A model generated the notes under the pieces. The model saw only the letters and a program-made list of their open reading frames with translations. It was not told the origin of the DNA and made no database searches. Both the position numbers and the translations under genes were made by a program. Below, one piece after another: positions 48,698-59,563 of a DNA stretch of 64,000 nt; the stretch's first letter is position 1, and each line of letters opens with the position of its first letter. Source of the DNA: Nitrospirota bacterium (GTDB lineage Bacteria; Nitrospirota; Thermodesulfovibrionia; Thermodesulfovibrionales; Dissulfurispiraceae); NCBI GenBank assembly GCA_004321915.1, contig SCQE01000012.1, positions 1-64,000 on the forward strand, written 5' to 3'.

Positions 48698-49915
48698 ATG
48701 AACAGGGTTGTAATTACAGGAATCGGCGCGATCACTCCGCTCGGCAACGACTTTAAAACCTCGTGGACCAGCATAAAACAAGGCTTTCAGGGCGTAAGCC
48801 GTTTGGAGAGGTTCGATGCCTCGGGATTGCCTTGGAAGGTTGCCGGAGAGATAAAAGAGTTCGGCCCCGGCATTTTTTTAAATGCAAAAGAGGCCCTTCG
48901 TCTCGACCCTTTTATCCGGTACGCCGCTGCTGCCGCGCATATGGCGATCGAAGATGCCGGATTAATGACAGCCGTGCCCGCCAATGCGGGAGTAATCGCG
49001 GGTTCGAGCCGGGGCGGGATAACTACTCTCGAAAGAGAGATGCGTAAGATAATATCTAAAAACGGCAGACCTGCGGCCTCTCCATATCTAATGCCTTCAT
49101 CCACGGTCAGCATGGCCGCCTCGTTTATAGCCCAGAAAAACGGTATGAAAGGTGAATGTATAGGAATATCCAATGCTTGTGCGTCAGGCTCGAACGCCAT
49201 AGGCGAAGCCTTCAGGCGTATTAAACACGGTTATTCGAGCATGGTTTTGGCAGGCGGCACGGAAGCCCCGTTATGCAGGCTTTGCGTCGAGGGGTACGGC
49301 GCATCCGGCGCGTTGTCGCAAGACGGGGGGGAGGGCGCAAGCAAGCCGTTCGACAGGAACAGGGACGGATTTGTGCTCTCCGAAGGCGCATGTATACTGG
49401 CGCTTGAAGAATACGAAGCCGCAAAACAGAGAGGCGCGAGGATTTACGCAGAGGTGTCGGGGTATTCCGCAATGAGTGACGCGTTTCACATAACAAAGCC
49501 CGATGCAGAGGGTGAGGCGGTCTCGATAAAGCGCGCTCTCGCGGATGCGGGCATAGATAGAGAAAGGGTGGGCCATGTAAATGCTCACGGCACATCCACT
49601 ATGCTCGGAGATCTGGCCGAAGCGAAGGCTATTGTCGAAGTTTTTGGAAAAGATACGCCGGTTACGGCCCTGAAGTCTATGACAGGCCATATGCTGGCAG
49701 CGTCGGGGGCGTTCGAGGCAGCTTGCACAGTCATGAGCCTATATGAAAGCGTGATTCCGGCTACCGTTAATATCGTAGAACAGGATCCTCTCTGCCCTAT
49801 AAATTTAGTCGTTCGGTCCGCTGAGAGCGATTCGGAATTTGCCGTGTCGAACTCTTTCGGCTTTGGAGGGGTGAACGCAGTGCTTGTGTTTAAAAGCAGT
49901 GACGGCGCGGATTGA
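48698..49915 (+). CDS. Beta-ketoacyl-ACP synthase II-type ketosynthase (FabF-like)
   Basis: 405 residues, normal FabF length. The Cys-His-His triad is complete: C161 in SNACASGSNA, H297 in HVNAHGTSTMLGD, H331 in SMTGHMLAASG. The Gly-rich end FGFGGVNAVLVF is typical. It condenses malonyl-ACP with acyl-ACP in fatty-acid or polyketide-like synthesis. No other fab genes or ACP lie beside it, so it may be a stand-alone or specialised ketosynthase. Its last codons form the left arm of a terminator whose loop contains the TGA. Confidence 0.92.
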   Translation: MNRVVITGIGAITPLGNDFKTSWTSIKQGFQGVSRLERFDASGLPWKVAGEIKEFGPGIFLNAKEALRLDPFIRYAAAAAHMAIEDAGLMTAVPANAGVIAGSSRGGITTLEREMRKIISKNGRPAASPYLMPSSTVSMAASFIAQKNGMKGECIGISNACASGSNAIGEAFRRIKHGYSSMVLAGGTEAPLCRLCVEGYGASGALSQDGGEGASKPFDRNRDGFVLSEGACILALEEYEAAKQRGARIYAEVSGYSAMSDAFHITKPDAEGEAVSIKRALADAGIDRERVGHVNAHGTSTMLGDLAEAKAIVEVFGKDTPVTALKSMTGHMLAASGAFEAACTVMSLYESVIPATVNIVEQDPLCPINLVVRSAESDSEFAVSNSFGFGGVNAVLVFKSSDGAD

Positions 49916-49936
49916 CGCCGTCACTGCTTTGTTTTT
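49893..49936. terminator. Bidirectional terminator with the fabF-like stop codon in its loop
   Basis: A perfect 15-bp stem (49893-49907 with 49916-49930) and an 8-nt loop containing the gene's TGA (49913-49915), followed by GTTTTT. It ends transcription of the ketosynthase gene and, on the other strand, of the MFS gene that ends at 49936. Confidence 0.85.
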
Positions 49937-51258
49937 CAGCATTCTGTTTTTGCCGCCACCGGGACCGGAGCGACTTTTTTTATTTCACGCCGCAGCGCGT
50001 CCTTCTCGTCTTTTATAAGCATGGTCAAGGCAATCCCTGTGATGAGCATGGCCCCGGCCAATATGAATGACGACTTGAATGTGCCTGTGTCGGCGCTTAG
50101 GGACTGGGAAATCTTTGTCATCACGAATCCCCCTACACCCCACGCGGAAAATAAGACACCGTAATTCACCCCGAAGTGTTTGATTCCCCAAAGGTCTTTT
50201 GTGTAAGACGGGAAGAGCGCAAGATTAGAGCCGTAATTGAAGCCGATAAAGGTGGCAAGCAGTAAAAGAAGAAGCGTATTCGATTCCCCGGAGCCTGTTA
50301 TCGGGATAGCGGCAAACATAAGCAGGGCCTGCGCCGTGAACATCAGCGCGAGGGTCCGTTTTCTGCCGATCTTGTCCGAGAGAGTACCGGCAGCCACCCT
50401 GCCTGCCGCATTTCCTATCGCCAGTATGGCCACTGCAAGGAACGCCTTTTCGGCAAGGCTCTTTTTTGCCAGTTCGGCCACGCTGCCTATGACCATAAGT
50501 CCTGCGCCCGCACCGATAAAAAACAACACCCATAAAATCCAGAACGCCGGTGAGACCAACATTTCGCGCACCGTGTGTTCGTTGTCAACGAACTTGGCCC
50601 TTATCTCGCACTCTCCCGCAGGGGTGCGGCGGCGCTCCACAAAACCTTTAGGCACAAAACCCGAAGGCGGGTTTACCAGAAAAAGAGAGAGGCCGCATAC
50701 TACGATCAAAAAAGCTATGCCTAAAAAAAACATTGCCTGCTGCAGCCCCCACGAACCTACGAGGTATTGGGCCAAAGGCGCAATATAGACGGATGCGAGT
50801 CCGAATCCTGACACCACAATGCCTGCGATTTTACCTGTCTTGTTAGGCGGAAACCATTTGAGCGCGGGCGGCGTGGCAGCCGAATAGCCGAAGGCTATTC
50901 CCGCCCCGGCAAAAAAGCCGAAGCCGATTATCCAGCTGATGTATTCCCTGCTTTGCGAAGCCCAGATGAAACCTGCGCCGACGAGCAGGCCTCCGATTAT
51001 CGCGGTGATGCGGGGGCCGAATTTGTCCTGACATTTGCCGGCCAATATCATGGTGAAGGCGAACACCAGACAACAGACAGCATAGGGGTCGTTCAATTGG
51101 GTCATGTCCCATTTGAAGGCATCGGTCCCCCCGGTTGTGATGGACTGCTTGATAGCGACCTTGAAGATGCTCCAAGCGTAAAGCACGCCGAGGGCCAAGT
51201 TTATGCCTGTGCCTGCCGCTGCAACCAGTTTGCCTTTATCAACCGTATCCTGAGTCAT
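49936..51258 (-). CDS. MFS transporter, OxlT (oxalate:formate antiporter) family
   Basis: 440 residues with twelve predicted helices. The N-terminal GTGINLALGVLYAWSIFKVA with TQLNDPYAVCCLVFAFTMIL and KFGPRITAIIGGLLVGAGF matches OxlT-like proteins; KIAGIVVSGFGLASVYIAPL and AAGRVAAGTLSDKIGRKRT are MFS signatures. A hydrophilic central loop (VERRRTPAGECEIRAKF) separates the halves. OxlT exchanges oxalate for formate; many relatives move other monocarboxylates, so the substrate is uncertain. AAAGGA lies before the ATG. It stands alone. Confidence 0.88.
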   Translation of the reverse strand: MTQDTVDKGKLVAAAGTGINLALGVLYAWSIFKVAIKQSITTGGTDAFKWDMTQLNDPYAVCCLVFAFTMILAGKCQDKFGPRITAIIGGLLVGAGFIWASQSREYISWIIGFGFFAGAGIAFGYSAATPPALKWFPPNKTGKIAGIVVSGFGLASVYIAPLAQYLVGSWGLQQAMFFLGIAFLIVVCGLSLFLVNPPSGFVPKGFVERRRTPAGECEIRAKFVDNEHTVREMLVSPAFWILWVLFFIGAGAGLMVIGSVAELAKKSLAEKAFLAVAILAIGNAAGRVAAGTLSDKIGRKRTLALMFTAQALLMFAAIPITGSGESNTLLLLLLATFIGFNYGSNLALFPSYTKDLWGIKHFGVNYGVLFSAWGVGGFVMTKISQSLSADTGTFKSSFILAGAMLITGIALTMLIKDEKDALRREIKKVAPVPVAAKTEC

Positions 51259-51433
51259 TTTTTTCCTTTCATTTTGGCTGGAGTTATTGTGATTAGATAA
51301 TTGTATTCCGGAAATAGGCGATAGTCAAATTATTATGCAGTTCTTTTAACAGGAGGACATACGCAATATGTATAAAGGCTTATGATAAGGCCGTGCCCCT
51401 TCCGTTTAGCGCTGCGTCTTGTTCTCGCCCTTT

Positions 51434-51463
51434 TTGACAAATAAGTTTTTCTTATGCTTTAAT
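51434..51463 (+). promoter_or_regulatory. pyr operon promoter
   Basis: TTGACA (51434-51439), 18-bp spacer, TTTAAT (51458-51463); start expected near 51470, giving a leader of about 115 nt with PyrR-binding loop and attenuator. Confidence 0.6.
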
Positions 51464-51480
51464 AATTCACCTTTAATGAT

Positions 51481-51494
51481 AGCCCGGTGAGGCT
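51481..51494 (+). promoter_or_regulatory. PyrR-binding loop in the pyr leader
   Basis: AGCC-CGGTGA-GGCT: a 4-bp stem with a hexaloop fitting the CNGNGA loop bound by PyrR in other pyr leaders, within the larger sequence CCCGGTGAGGCTAAAAGG. Binding of PyrR with UMP would favour the terminator downstream. Confidence 0.7.
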
Positions 51495-51512
51495 AAAAGG
51501 TCAGGAGAGAGA

Positions 51513-51581
51513 GTGAAACATTTATCGCATATATCAGGCCTTCCCCTCGTAAGGGGGGAAGGCCTTTTTTGTGGGGCCTGA
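51513..51581 (+). CDS. Possible 22-residue pyr leader peptide
   Basis: GTG at 51513 with AGGAGA 5 bp upstream opens 22 codons to TGA 51579-51581, running through the terminator stem. A translating ribosome would disrupt that hairpin, as in the E. coli pyrBI leader. May be chance. Confidence 0.3.
   Translation: MKHLSHISGLPLVRGEGLFCGA
51536..51570 (+). terminator. pyr attenuator terminator
   Basis: A perfect 11-bp stem (51536-51546 with 51555-51565), 8-nt loop, then T6 (51565-51570), just before pyrR. With the PyrR-binding loop upstream it forms a transcription attenuator sensing UMP/UTP. Confidence 0.9.
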
Positions 51582-51585
51582 ATCT

Positions 51586-52122
51586 ATGCCGAAAGAGCTG
51601 CTTAACACTAAAGATTTCGAGCGGATCATATCTAGGATCGCACACGAGATAATCGAGAAGAACAAGGGCACAGACGACCTTTGCCTCGTAGGCATCCAGC
51701 GCGGGGGAGTGCATATCGCCGAAAGGATCGCAGCCAAGATAAAAAGTATCGAGGATATTTCCCTCTCCGTAGGCTCGCTCGACATCTCTCTTTACAGGGA
51801 CGATATAGGCATGAAGAAATCACAGCCCACGGTCCGCCGGACCGATATACCTTTCAACATAACCGACCAAAAAGTCATATTGGTGGACGACGTGCTTTTT
51901 ACGGGCCGTTCGATAAGGGCCGCTATGGACGCCCTGATGGACTTCGGCAGACCGGCGCAGATACAGCTTGCGGTGCTTGTTGACAGGGGCCACAGGGAAC
52001 TGCCTATCAGGGCCGATTATGCCGGCAAAAACATACCGACCGCGCTCGATGAAAACATCGAGGTGCAGTTCAAAGAGGACGGGTTAGAAGACAAGGTGCT
52101 GCTGATAGAGAACGCCGGATAA
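51586..52122 (+). CDS. pyrR: Bifunctional pyr operon regulator / uracil phosphoribosyltransferase PyrR
   Basis: 178 residues. The start [21 protein letters not shown] is the usual PyrR N-terminus, so ATG 51586 is preferred over GTG 51571. The PRPP-binding motif is [37 protein letters not shown] and [19 protein letters not shown] are also diagnostic. PyrR binds the leader RNA when UMP is high and terminates transcription; it can also make UMP from uracil. It heads the operon and controls it through 51481-51570. Confidence 0.97.
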   Translation: MPKELLNTKDFERIISRIAHEIIEKNKGTDDLCLVGIQRGGVHIAERIAAKIKSIEDISLSVGSLDISLYRDDIGMKKSQPTVRRTDIPFNITDQKVILVDDVLFTGRSIRAAMDALMDFGRPAQIQLAVLVDRGHRELPIRADYAGKNIPTALDENIEVQFKEDGLEDKVLLIENAG

Positions 52123-52127
52123 CGACA

Positions 52128-53045
52128 ATGCAAAAAGACTTGGTAAGCATAAGCGAAATCTCGAAAGACGACATCGAGTTGATACTCGACACGGCATCGT
52201 CCTTCAGGGATGTCTTGAGGAGGGACATAAAGAAAGTCCCTACCTTGAGGGGCAAGACGGTCGTGAATCTCTTCTTCGAGCCGTCAACCCGCACCAGGAC
52301 CTCTTTCGAGCTTGCGGAAAAAAGGTTGAGCACCGACGTGTTCAACTTCTCCGTGCCTACGAGCAGTGTGGTCAAGGGAGAGAGCCTTCTCGACACGGTA
52401 AGGACAATTCAATCCTACGGCGCGGATTATATAGTGATAAGACATTCCGCAAGCGGGGTCCCTCACTTCATAGCGCAAAACGTCGACGCCTCGGTAATCA
52501 ATGCGGGCGACGGCATCAACGAACATCCTACTCAGGCCTTGCTCGACGCCTTTACGATAAGAGAGCGGAAAAAAGATATCAAGGGACTCGAGATCGCCCT
52601 TGTGGGAGACATAGTGCACAGCAGGGTCGCAAGGTCGAATATTCTATGTCTTTTGAAATTGGGAGCAAACCTCCGGCTTATAGGGCCTCCGACGCTGATA
52701 CCGAATACGCTGCCCGAAGGCATCAGGGTGTTTCACGATATGGACGAAGGGCTTAAGGGCGTGGATGTGATAATGATGCTCAGGATACAGATGGAGCGGA
52801 TGGGCAAAGGTTTCTTTCCTTCGACGCGCGAGTATTTCAAGCTGTGGGGCATAAACTGTGAGAGGCTCTCAATCGCGCGTAAAGACGCGATAGTCATGCA
52901 TCCGGGCCCTATGAACAGGGGCATAGAAATATCGTCCGAAGTGGCTGACGGCGCTCAGTCGGTCATACTGGACCAAGTCACTAACGGCATCGCCGTAAGA
53001 ATGGCGGTGCTTTATCTCCTCGGAGGAAGTCGGAATGCCGAATAG
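52128..53045 (+). CDS. pyrB: Aspartate carbamoyltransferase catalytic subunit
   Basis: 305 residues. Carbamoyl-phosphate motif STRTRTSFE, with K84-type loop [16 protein letters not shown], then the aspartate site region [20 protein letters not shown] and [13 protein letters not shown]. It makes carbamoyl-aspartate, the committed pyrimidine step. No pyrI regulatory gene follows, so this is the unregulated catalytic-subunit type; the downstream pyrC overlaps it by 11 bp, as in organisms with class A ATC-DHO complexes. Confidence 0.97.
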   Translation: MQKDLVSISEISKDDIELILDTASSFRDVLRRDIKKVPTLRGKTVVNLFFEPSTRTRTSFELAEKRLSTDVFNFSVPTSSVVKGESLLDTVRTIQSYGADYIVIRHSASGVPHFIAQNVDASVINAGDGINEHPTQALLDAFTIRERKKDIKGLEIALVGDIVHSRVARSNILCLLKLGANLRLIGPPTLIPNTLPEGIRVFHDMDEGLKGVDVIMMLRIQMERMGKGFFPSTREYFKLWGINCERLSIARKDAIVMHPGPMNRGIEISSEVADGAQSVILDQVTNGIAVRMAVLYLLGGSRNAE

Positions 53046-54348
53046 CGCGTTCATAATCAAAAACGGTTTTATCATAGACCCGTCGCAGAATATCGAGGGC
53101 GTTGGGGACCTGCTTGTCGAGAACGGTAAGATAGCCGGAATATATTTTAAAAACGGCAAAAAGGACCCGAAAAAAAACGGGGCGGCAAATAAAGAAATAA
53201 AGACGATCGATGCTTCCGGGCGGTATGTGCTTCCGGGGCTTATAGACATGCATGTGCATCTGCGCGAGCCGGGGTTTGAGCACAAAGAAAATATAAATAC
53301 CGGCACGCGCGCTGCGGTCAACGGCGGTTTTACATCGGTCTGCTGCATGCCTAATACGGACCCTGTGAACGACAACGCTACGGTCACAAGTTACATAATA
53401 AAGAAGGCCCGCGAACAGGGCATATGCAATGTCTACCCTATCGGCGCTATAACCAAAGCGCAAAAAGGAGAGGAGCTTGCCGAATTCGGCATGATGAGAG
53501 AGGCCGGGTGCATAGGTTTTTCGGATGACGGGCATCCTGTGACGAACAGTCTTATGATGCGAAGGGCCTTGGAGTATTCGAAGATATTCGACTCCCCGAT
53601 AATATCTCACTGCGAAGACCTGTTGCTGGCCGATTCGGGCGTTATGAACGAAGGCGCGGTATCGTCGATGCTCGGATTGAAGGGAATACCTTCCGGGGCT
53701 GAAGACATAATGGTTGCGAGGGACATACTGCTTGCCAAGCTGACGGGCGGCAGACTGCACATAGCGCATGTTTCGACAAAGTGTTCCGTGGCGTTGATAC
53801 GCAGGGCAAAGGAGCAGGGTATCCGCGTTACCGCCGAGACCTGCCCGCACTATTTTACCATCACCGACAAAGCGGTAATCGGGTACAATACGAGCGCCAA
53901 GGTCAATCCCCCTCTAAGGACTGAGGAGGACATCGAGGCGATAAAAGAAGGGCTGAGGGACGGGACGATCGATGTGATCGCAACAGACCACGCGCCGCAC
54001 CATAAAGACGAGAAGCTTCAGGAGTTCGACAAGGCCCCTTCAGGCATATCCGGCCTCGAAACGGCCTTGGGCCTGAGCCTTGCGCTTGTGAGGAACGGAG
54101 TAATATCCATGAAGCAGCTTGCGGAAAAGATGTGTCTGAACCCTTCTTTGATAACCGGGGTCCGGGCCGGGAACCTGAAACAGGGCTCTGACGCGGATAT
54201 TGTGATCATCGATCAGGATGCCGAATTTACAGTCGACGCAGACAAGCTTTTGTCAAAGGGCAAGAATACGCCTTTTTGCGGCGTTAAGCTCAAGGGACTG
54301 CCTGTAATAACAATAGTAAAGGGGAATATTTATGAACGGCAGCATTGA
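53035..54348 (+). CDS. pyrC: Dihydroorotase (class I PyrC)
   Basis: 437 residues, amidohydrolase fold. Metal ligands in [17 protein letters not shown], the central ISHCED and [11 protein letters not shown] histidines, and the last Asp in [14 protein letters not shown] are all present. It cyclises carbamoyl-aspartate to dihydroorotate. It overlaps pyrB by 11 bp and the TPR gene by 17 bp, so translation is coupled. Class I dihydroorotases often bind the pyrB product physically. Confidence 0.97.
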   Translation: MPNSAFIIKNGFIIDPSQNIEGVGDLLVENGKIAGIYFKNGKKDPKKNGAANKEIKTIDASGRYVLPGLIDMHVHLREPGFEHKENINTGTRAAVNGGFTSVCCMPNTDPVNDNATVTSYIIKKAREQGICNVYPIGAITKAQKGEELAEFGMMREAGCIGFSDDGHPVTNSLMMRRALEYSKIFDSPIISHCEDLLLADSGVMNEGAVSSMLGLKGIPSGAEDIMVARDILLAKLTGGRLHIAHVSTKCSVALIRRAKEQGIRVTAETCPHYFTITDKAVIGYNTSAKVNPPLRTEEDIEAIKEGLRDGTIDVIATDHAPHHKDEKLQEFDKAPSGISGLETALGLSLALVRNGVISMKQLAEKMCLNPSLITGVRAGNLKQGSDADIVIIDQDAEFTVDADKLLSKGKNTPFCGVKLKGLPVITIVKGNIYERQH

Positions 54349-55807
54349 TCTTTTCGGACATTCGATCGGCATAGAGCATCTCTATTACGCCGGAGCGCTC
54401 TTGGCTGTAATAATCATCCTCTTGATCTACAGGGCGACAAGAAAAAAGAAGATGGAAGAGGAAACGGACGAAAGTCAGGTCGCCGAACCTAAGCAGCAGA
54501 AGTCTGCCGAACCGGTCAGTGAACCCGAACAAACCGATGTGCCGGTAAAAGCCGAAGCATTGCCTGAACCTGTTAAAAATATCGTACCTGTAAACAGCAA
54601 TCCCAAGCCGCCCGAACTTACGGAAGACCGGAGGTTGTCGGCTGTTATAAGGCTCTTCCCTCAGATAGAGCATATAGAAAGGCTCGAAAATTACGAATCG
54701 CTTTATCTCAGCGCCGAAGAGATAAAGAAAAGCGTCTCTGCCCTGTTGCACAGCGTGCGCATGACTGACGGAGCCATAGACCCCCGCTCCGATGAAAAAA
54801 ACGACAATATCGGCGATGATCTCGACCACCGCGTGCTTTTGTTCGTCTCGGAATGCATAGAAAAGATAGACTCACGCTACGGAAAGCCGGTCTTCGACTA
54901 TAAAGACTACCTTATACTGGGGAACGCCGGGTTCTATGCAAAGAAATACGAGAAAGCGGTCGAATATTACGATAAAGCCGTTAAGGTAAGGCCTGACAGC
55001 ATATACGCGCTGAACAATCTCGGTGTGGCGCTCGATGATGTCGGGAGGAGCGATGATGCCTTGAGTTCCTTTGATGCGGCCATCGAAATATCTTCGTCAT
55101 TCGCCGAGGCTTGGTACGGGAAGGGCTATGCGCTGGCAGGGCTCGAAAGATTCGAAGAAGCGGCTGTCTGCTATGACAAGGCGCTCGAAATAAAGGCCCT
55201 TTATGCGGATGTCTGGTACGACAGGGGTGTTGCGATGAGCAGTCTGGGACGGCATGAAGACGCCCTGAAATGTTTCGAAACAGCGGCCATTCTGCAACCT
55301 GCGGATGCAAAGGCATGGCACGGCAAGGCCATCGCGTTGAGCGTATTGGGGCATCATGAAGAAGCATACAAATCCTATGACTCAGCTATAAACATCAAGT
55401 CTGACGATGGAGAGGCTTGGTACGGCAAAGGCATCGCATTGAACTATCTGGAATCTTACGAAGAGGCGCTTCGATGTTTTGATTTTGCGCTTGCAATAGA
55501 CAGCGGCGATGCAAAATCGTGGTTCGGCAGGGGGACCTCCCTGAGAAGCTTGGGGCTGCTCGAAGAAGCGCTGCAGAATTTTGACAGGGCTGTCTCCATC
55601 GACCCGCTTTATGCTAAGGCATGGTTTGCCATGGCCCGGATATGCTCGAAAAAACGTGACAGAGAAAAAGCTGTAAGCTATCTTACAAAAGCTGTGGCCA
55701 TCGACAGAAAACATGCTGAAAAGGCCGCTGTAAATGAAGACTTCAGATACATCAGGGAAGACGATGAATTCAAGAACCTGCTTAGAGCTATTGAACCGGA
55801 GGGTTAA
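54332..55807 (+). CDS. Membrane-anchored TPR protein inside the pyr operon
   Basis: 491 residues. One membrane helix (about 16-33, [16 protein letters not shown]) is followed by a charged linker (to about 100) and, from about 195 to 455, seven or more tetratricopeptide repeats of 34 residues with the W/G/Y/A/F pattern (for example [20 protein letters not shown]). TPRs bind other proteins. It overlaps pyrC by 17 bp and carA by 1 bp, so it is an integral operon member, yet no pyrimidine function is known to me. It may tether or organise an enzyme complex at the membrane, or be carried along. Confidence 0.88.
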   Translation: MNGSIDLFGHSIGIEHLYYAGALLAVIIILLIYRATRKKKMEEETDESQVAEPKQQKSAEPVSEPEQTDVPVKAEALPEPVKNIVPVNSNPKPPELTEDRRLSAVIRLFPQIEHIERLENYESLYLSAEEIKKSVSALLHSVRMTDGAIDPRSDEKNDNIGDDLDHRVLLFVSECIEKIDSRYGKPVFDYKDYLILGNAGFYAKKYEKAVEYYDKAVKVRPDSIYALNNLGVALDDVGRSDDALSSFDAAIEISSSFAEAWYGKGYALAGLERFEEAAVCYDKALEIKALYADVWYDRGVAMSSLGRHEDALKCFETAAILQPADAKAWHGKAIALSVLGHHEEAYKSYDSAINIKSDDGEAWYGKGIALNYLESYEEALRCFDFALAIDSGDAKSWFGRGTSLRSLGLLEEALQNFDRAVSIDPLYAKAWFAMARICSKKRDREKAVSYLTKAVAIDRKHAEKAAVNEDFRYIREDDEFKNLLRAIEPEG

Positions 55808-56943
55808 TGGATAAGGCTTTGCTTGTGCTTGCTGACGGAACGGTGTTCGAGGGAAAGAACTTCGGCGCTTCCGGCGAAACTATCGGCGAGGTGGTATTCA
55901 ATACCTCGATGACAGGATATCAGGAGATACTTACGGACCCGTCGTATAAGGGGCAGATCGTGACGATGACATATTCTCAGATGGGCAACTACGGCATAAG
56001 CCCCGAGGACATGGAATCGGCCGGAGGCCCGAAGACGGAAGGCTTTGTGGTCAAGGAGTACCTCGACTTTCCGAGCAACTGGCGCTCGAAGATGCCTCTG
56101 GGACAGTATCTTAAAGAGTCTTCCATTGTAGGCATAGAAGGGATAGATACGAGAGCGCTGACACGCCATTTGAGGAATAACGGCGCGCAGATGGGAATCA
56201 TATCGAGCGTTGACGCAAACCCCGAAAGCCTGCTCGAAAAGGTAAGGAGACATCCGGGAATGTCAGCTGTTGATTTTGTAAAAGAGGTCACTACGAAAAG
56301 TAATTACAAATGGGAAGAGAAGCGCTGGAAGTGGGGTAGTCAACAGTCAGCAGTCAACAGTCAACAGTCAAAAGTCAAAAGATATTCTGTGGTCGTTTAT
56401 GACTTCGGGATAAAATTCAATATCCTCAGGAACCTCGTGGATTCAGGTTTCGATGTGACTGTTGTGCCTGCTCAAACCCCGGCGGAACAAGTCCTCTCGA
56501 TGGACCCGGACGGCATAATGCTTAGCAACGGCCCCGGAGACCCCCAGACTGTGACTTACGGCATCGAAAATGCGAAAAAACTGTTCGGCAAAAAACCTAT
56601 ATTCGGGATCTGCCTGGGACATCAGATATTGGGCCTTGCAATGGGCGGGAATACTTACAAACTGAAATTCGGTCACCACGGAGGGAACCATCCTGTAATG
56701 GACATATCCACCGGCAAGGTCGAGATTACCTCGCAAAACCACAACTACTGTGTGGATTTCGAGAGCTTGAGCGGCAAGGTCGAGCTTACGCATAAAAACC
56801 TTTTTGACGGCTCGGAGGAAGGCATGCGGCATGTTGAGCTGCCTGTATTCTCGGTGCAGTATCATCCTGAAGCAGGCCCGGGGCCGAACGACTCGGCTTA
56901 TCTGTTCGAAAGATTCAGGAAGCTGATAGAGGGTAGAAACTGA
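55807..56943 (+). CDS. carA: Carbamoyl-phosphate synthase small subunit (glutaminase)
   Basis: 378 residues. The N-terminal domain starts [20 protein letters not shown] and has [20 protein letters not shown]. The C-terminal class I glutaminase has the nucleophile Cys in [12 protein letters not shown] and the His/Glu pair in [11 protein letters not shown]. It supplies ammonia to CarB. A run encoded by six heptamer repeats (56338-56379) is inserted in the linker between the two domains, adding about 14 residues ([14 protein letters not shown]). carB does not follow in this window. Start ATG overlaps the TPR stop (TAATG). Confidence 0.96.
   Translation: MDKALLVLADGTVFEGKNFGASGETIGEVVFNTSMTGYQEILTDPSYKGQIVTMTYSQMGNYGISPEDMESAGGPKTEGFVVKEYLDFPSNWRSKMPLGQYLKESSIVGIEGIDTRALTRHLRNNGAQMGIISSVDANPESLLEKVRRHPGMSAVDFVKEVTTKSNYKWEEKRWKWGSQQSAVNSQQSKVKRYSVVVYDFGIKFNILRNLVDSGFDVTVVPAQTPAEQVLSMDPDGIMLSNGPGDPQTVTYGIENAKKLFGKKPIFGICLGHQILGLAMGGNTYKLKFGHHGGNHPVMDISTGKVEITSQNHNYCVDFESLSGKVELTHKNLFDGSEEGMRHVELPVFSVQYHPEAGPGPNDSAYLFERFRKLIEGRN
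56338..56379 (+). repeat. Six-copy heptamer repeat inserted in carA
   Basis: Six tandem 7-bp units: AGTCAAC, AGTCAGC, AGTCAAC, AGTCAAC, AGTCAAA, AGTCAAA. The 42 bp equal 14 codons, so the carA frame is kept although the unit is not a multiple of three. Confidence 0.9.
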
Positions 56944-56944
56944 T

Positions 56945-57559
56945 TTGTCATCAGAGTACGGTTTAGCTTCGGACGGAACTGCCGTTAAATTCAGCACAGC
57001 CCATTTTACCGCGGAAAAGGGCAGCATCCTCCACAGCGGGATATACAACAAGGAACTTACCGCAAGCCTTGCCGCAGGAGCGGTGATATTCATATCAGCC
57101 TTTTTCTTTGCGGATAAAATAAAGATAAACCTTGGCAGTTCGCTTATTATCCTGCTTTGCTTTACAGCTCTGTTTTTGTTTATCAGGACCCTCATCCTTA
57201 AAGACCCGATGCTGATTGCGGTTTTCGACCGTTCCGCAAACTCGTTAAATATCTCTCTGAGAAGCGTGTTCGGAGAAAAACAACAGGCTTACGCTTTAAG
57301 CGACATTGCGGGGATATCGAAAAAAACGGTTTCGCTTGCTCCCGAAAATCCTGATGGAATTAAGGTTGTAGAAAAAATCGCGCTCCAGCATTATACCGTC
57401 ATTCCCGGCTTCGGCAAGACGGCGGAATTTCATACGGTTTTGTTGGACATGAAGGACGGAAATCAGCTGATGCTGTTTTCATCAAAGAACAAAAAAAGCG
57501 CTGACGAAGTTTTCGATGGACTGAACAGGATATTGAAACTCACTGCGGGCGACGCTTAA
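56945..57559 (+). CDS. Uncharacterised membrane protein (two helices plus soluble domain)
   Basis: 204 residues from TTG 56945, one base after carA. Two adjacent helices (about 42-56 and 66-83) are followed by a beta-rich soluble domain (about 90-195). The architecture resembles small PH-like membrane proteins (bPH/YdbT-like): DPMLIAVFDRSANSLNISL, then FHTVLLDMKDGNQLMLFSS. I cannot name the family. Its TAA overlaps the stop codon of the convergent EamA gene (TTAA at 57556-57559). Confidence 0.6.
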   Translation: MSSEYGLASDGTAVKFSTAHFTAEKGSILHSGIYNKELTASLAAGAVIFISAFFFADKIKINLGSSLIILLCFTALFLFIRTLILKDPMLIAVFDRSANSLNISLRSVFGEKQQAYALSDIAGISKKTVSLAPENPDGIKVVEKIALQHYTVIPGFGKTAEFHTVLLDMKDGNQLMLFSSKNKKSADEVFDGLNRILKLTAGDA

Positions 57560-58437
57560 TGAAACAGCACAATCAGCACAAAGCCTGCAAGCATCAGCGT
57601 TGCCCCCAATAAACGTTCTCTTATACCGCTCTCTTTGAAGAGCCAGTATCCGTATAGAACGCCTATGAGCAGACTGAACCGTTTTATGGATATCATGTAA
57701 GCCACGTTCGCGATCCCGAGCGCAAGCATTCCTGTGATTAGAGAAATCCCGTCAAAGACCCCCGGCAGGACAGTGGCCTTTACATAATTGCTTGCCGTGC
57801 TGTAGCACTTAAGTTGCATTCTGCATCTGAAGAAAACATACGGAGTCAGGGAGATAAGCAGCGCCGCATTATAAACAAAGGCAGAAAAAATGCCTGACGA
57901 ATGTTCTATGACCTTTTTTGCCAGCGCGGCCGTGATGCTGTAAATCAACGCGACGATTATCATATAGACCGCTCCGCGTTCTTTGGTAATAGCTTTAATG
58001 GGCTCGAACAACCCCTTTTTTAGATCTTTTACATTCAGGGTGTAGCTTCCTGCTGCTATTAATAGTATTCCAATCGCTCCGTGAATGGAGACGCTCTCTC
58101 CTAATATTATTGTCGGCACAACTATCAGGAATATGGGCGTCAGGGCAAGAAACGGAAGGGTGAGGCTGAGCGGCGATATCTGCAGCGCCTTCATGTAGAG
58201 CACAAAGGATATTACTTCGAGCGGAAGCGCTATTAAAAAGGTCTTAAAAAAAACAGCATCCAGCTGTGGCAATGGAACAAAGAACTGCGCCGCAAGGACC
58301 ACAGGAAATGTAAAGAAGAGCCTCAGCCATGCGATAAGATATACGTCGTTGCCTTCGAGGGCTTTCTTTGTCAGGGCATCGCTTGTCGCCAGCGTGAATG
58401 CGCAGGCGAGAGATAAAGGTATCCAGAGATTCTCCAT
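57556..58437 (-). CDS. EamA/DMT-family transporter
   Basis: 293 residues with ten predicted helices in two EamA halves. The first ends near AIGILLIAAGSYTLNV, the second near RERLLGATLMLAGFVLIV. Typical signs are FTLATSDALTKKAL at the start, YMKALQISPLSLTLPFLALT, and YMISIKRFSLLIGVLYGYWLF. Family members export or import amino acids, nucleotide-sugars or other metabolites; the substrate here is not indicated. It is a single gene divergent from ilvC; the ATG has no clear Shine-Dalgarno. Confidence 0.88.
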   Translation of the reverse strand: MENLWIPLSLACAFTLATSDALTKKALEGNDVYLIAWLRLFFTFPVVLAAQFFVPLPQLDAVFFKTFLIALPLEVISFVLYMKALQISPLSLTLPFLALTPIFLIVVPTIILGESVSIHGAIGILLIAAGSYTLNVKDLKKGLFEPIKAITKERGAVYMIIVALIYSITAALAKKVIEHSSGIFSAFVYNAALLISLTPYVFFRCRMQLKCYSTASNYVKATVLPGVFDGISLITGMLALGIANVAYMISIKRFSLLIGVLYGYWLFKESGIRERLLGATLMLAGFVLIVLFH

Positions 58438-58444
58438 CGGATAA

Positions 58445-59562
<1,118 letters not shown>

Positions 59563-59563
<1 letters not shown>

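Noticed and set aside
51360-51400. Small gene starting at 51369 after AGGAGG
   Set aside because: Opens only five codons before a stop; no conserved content.
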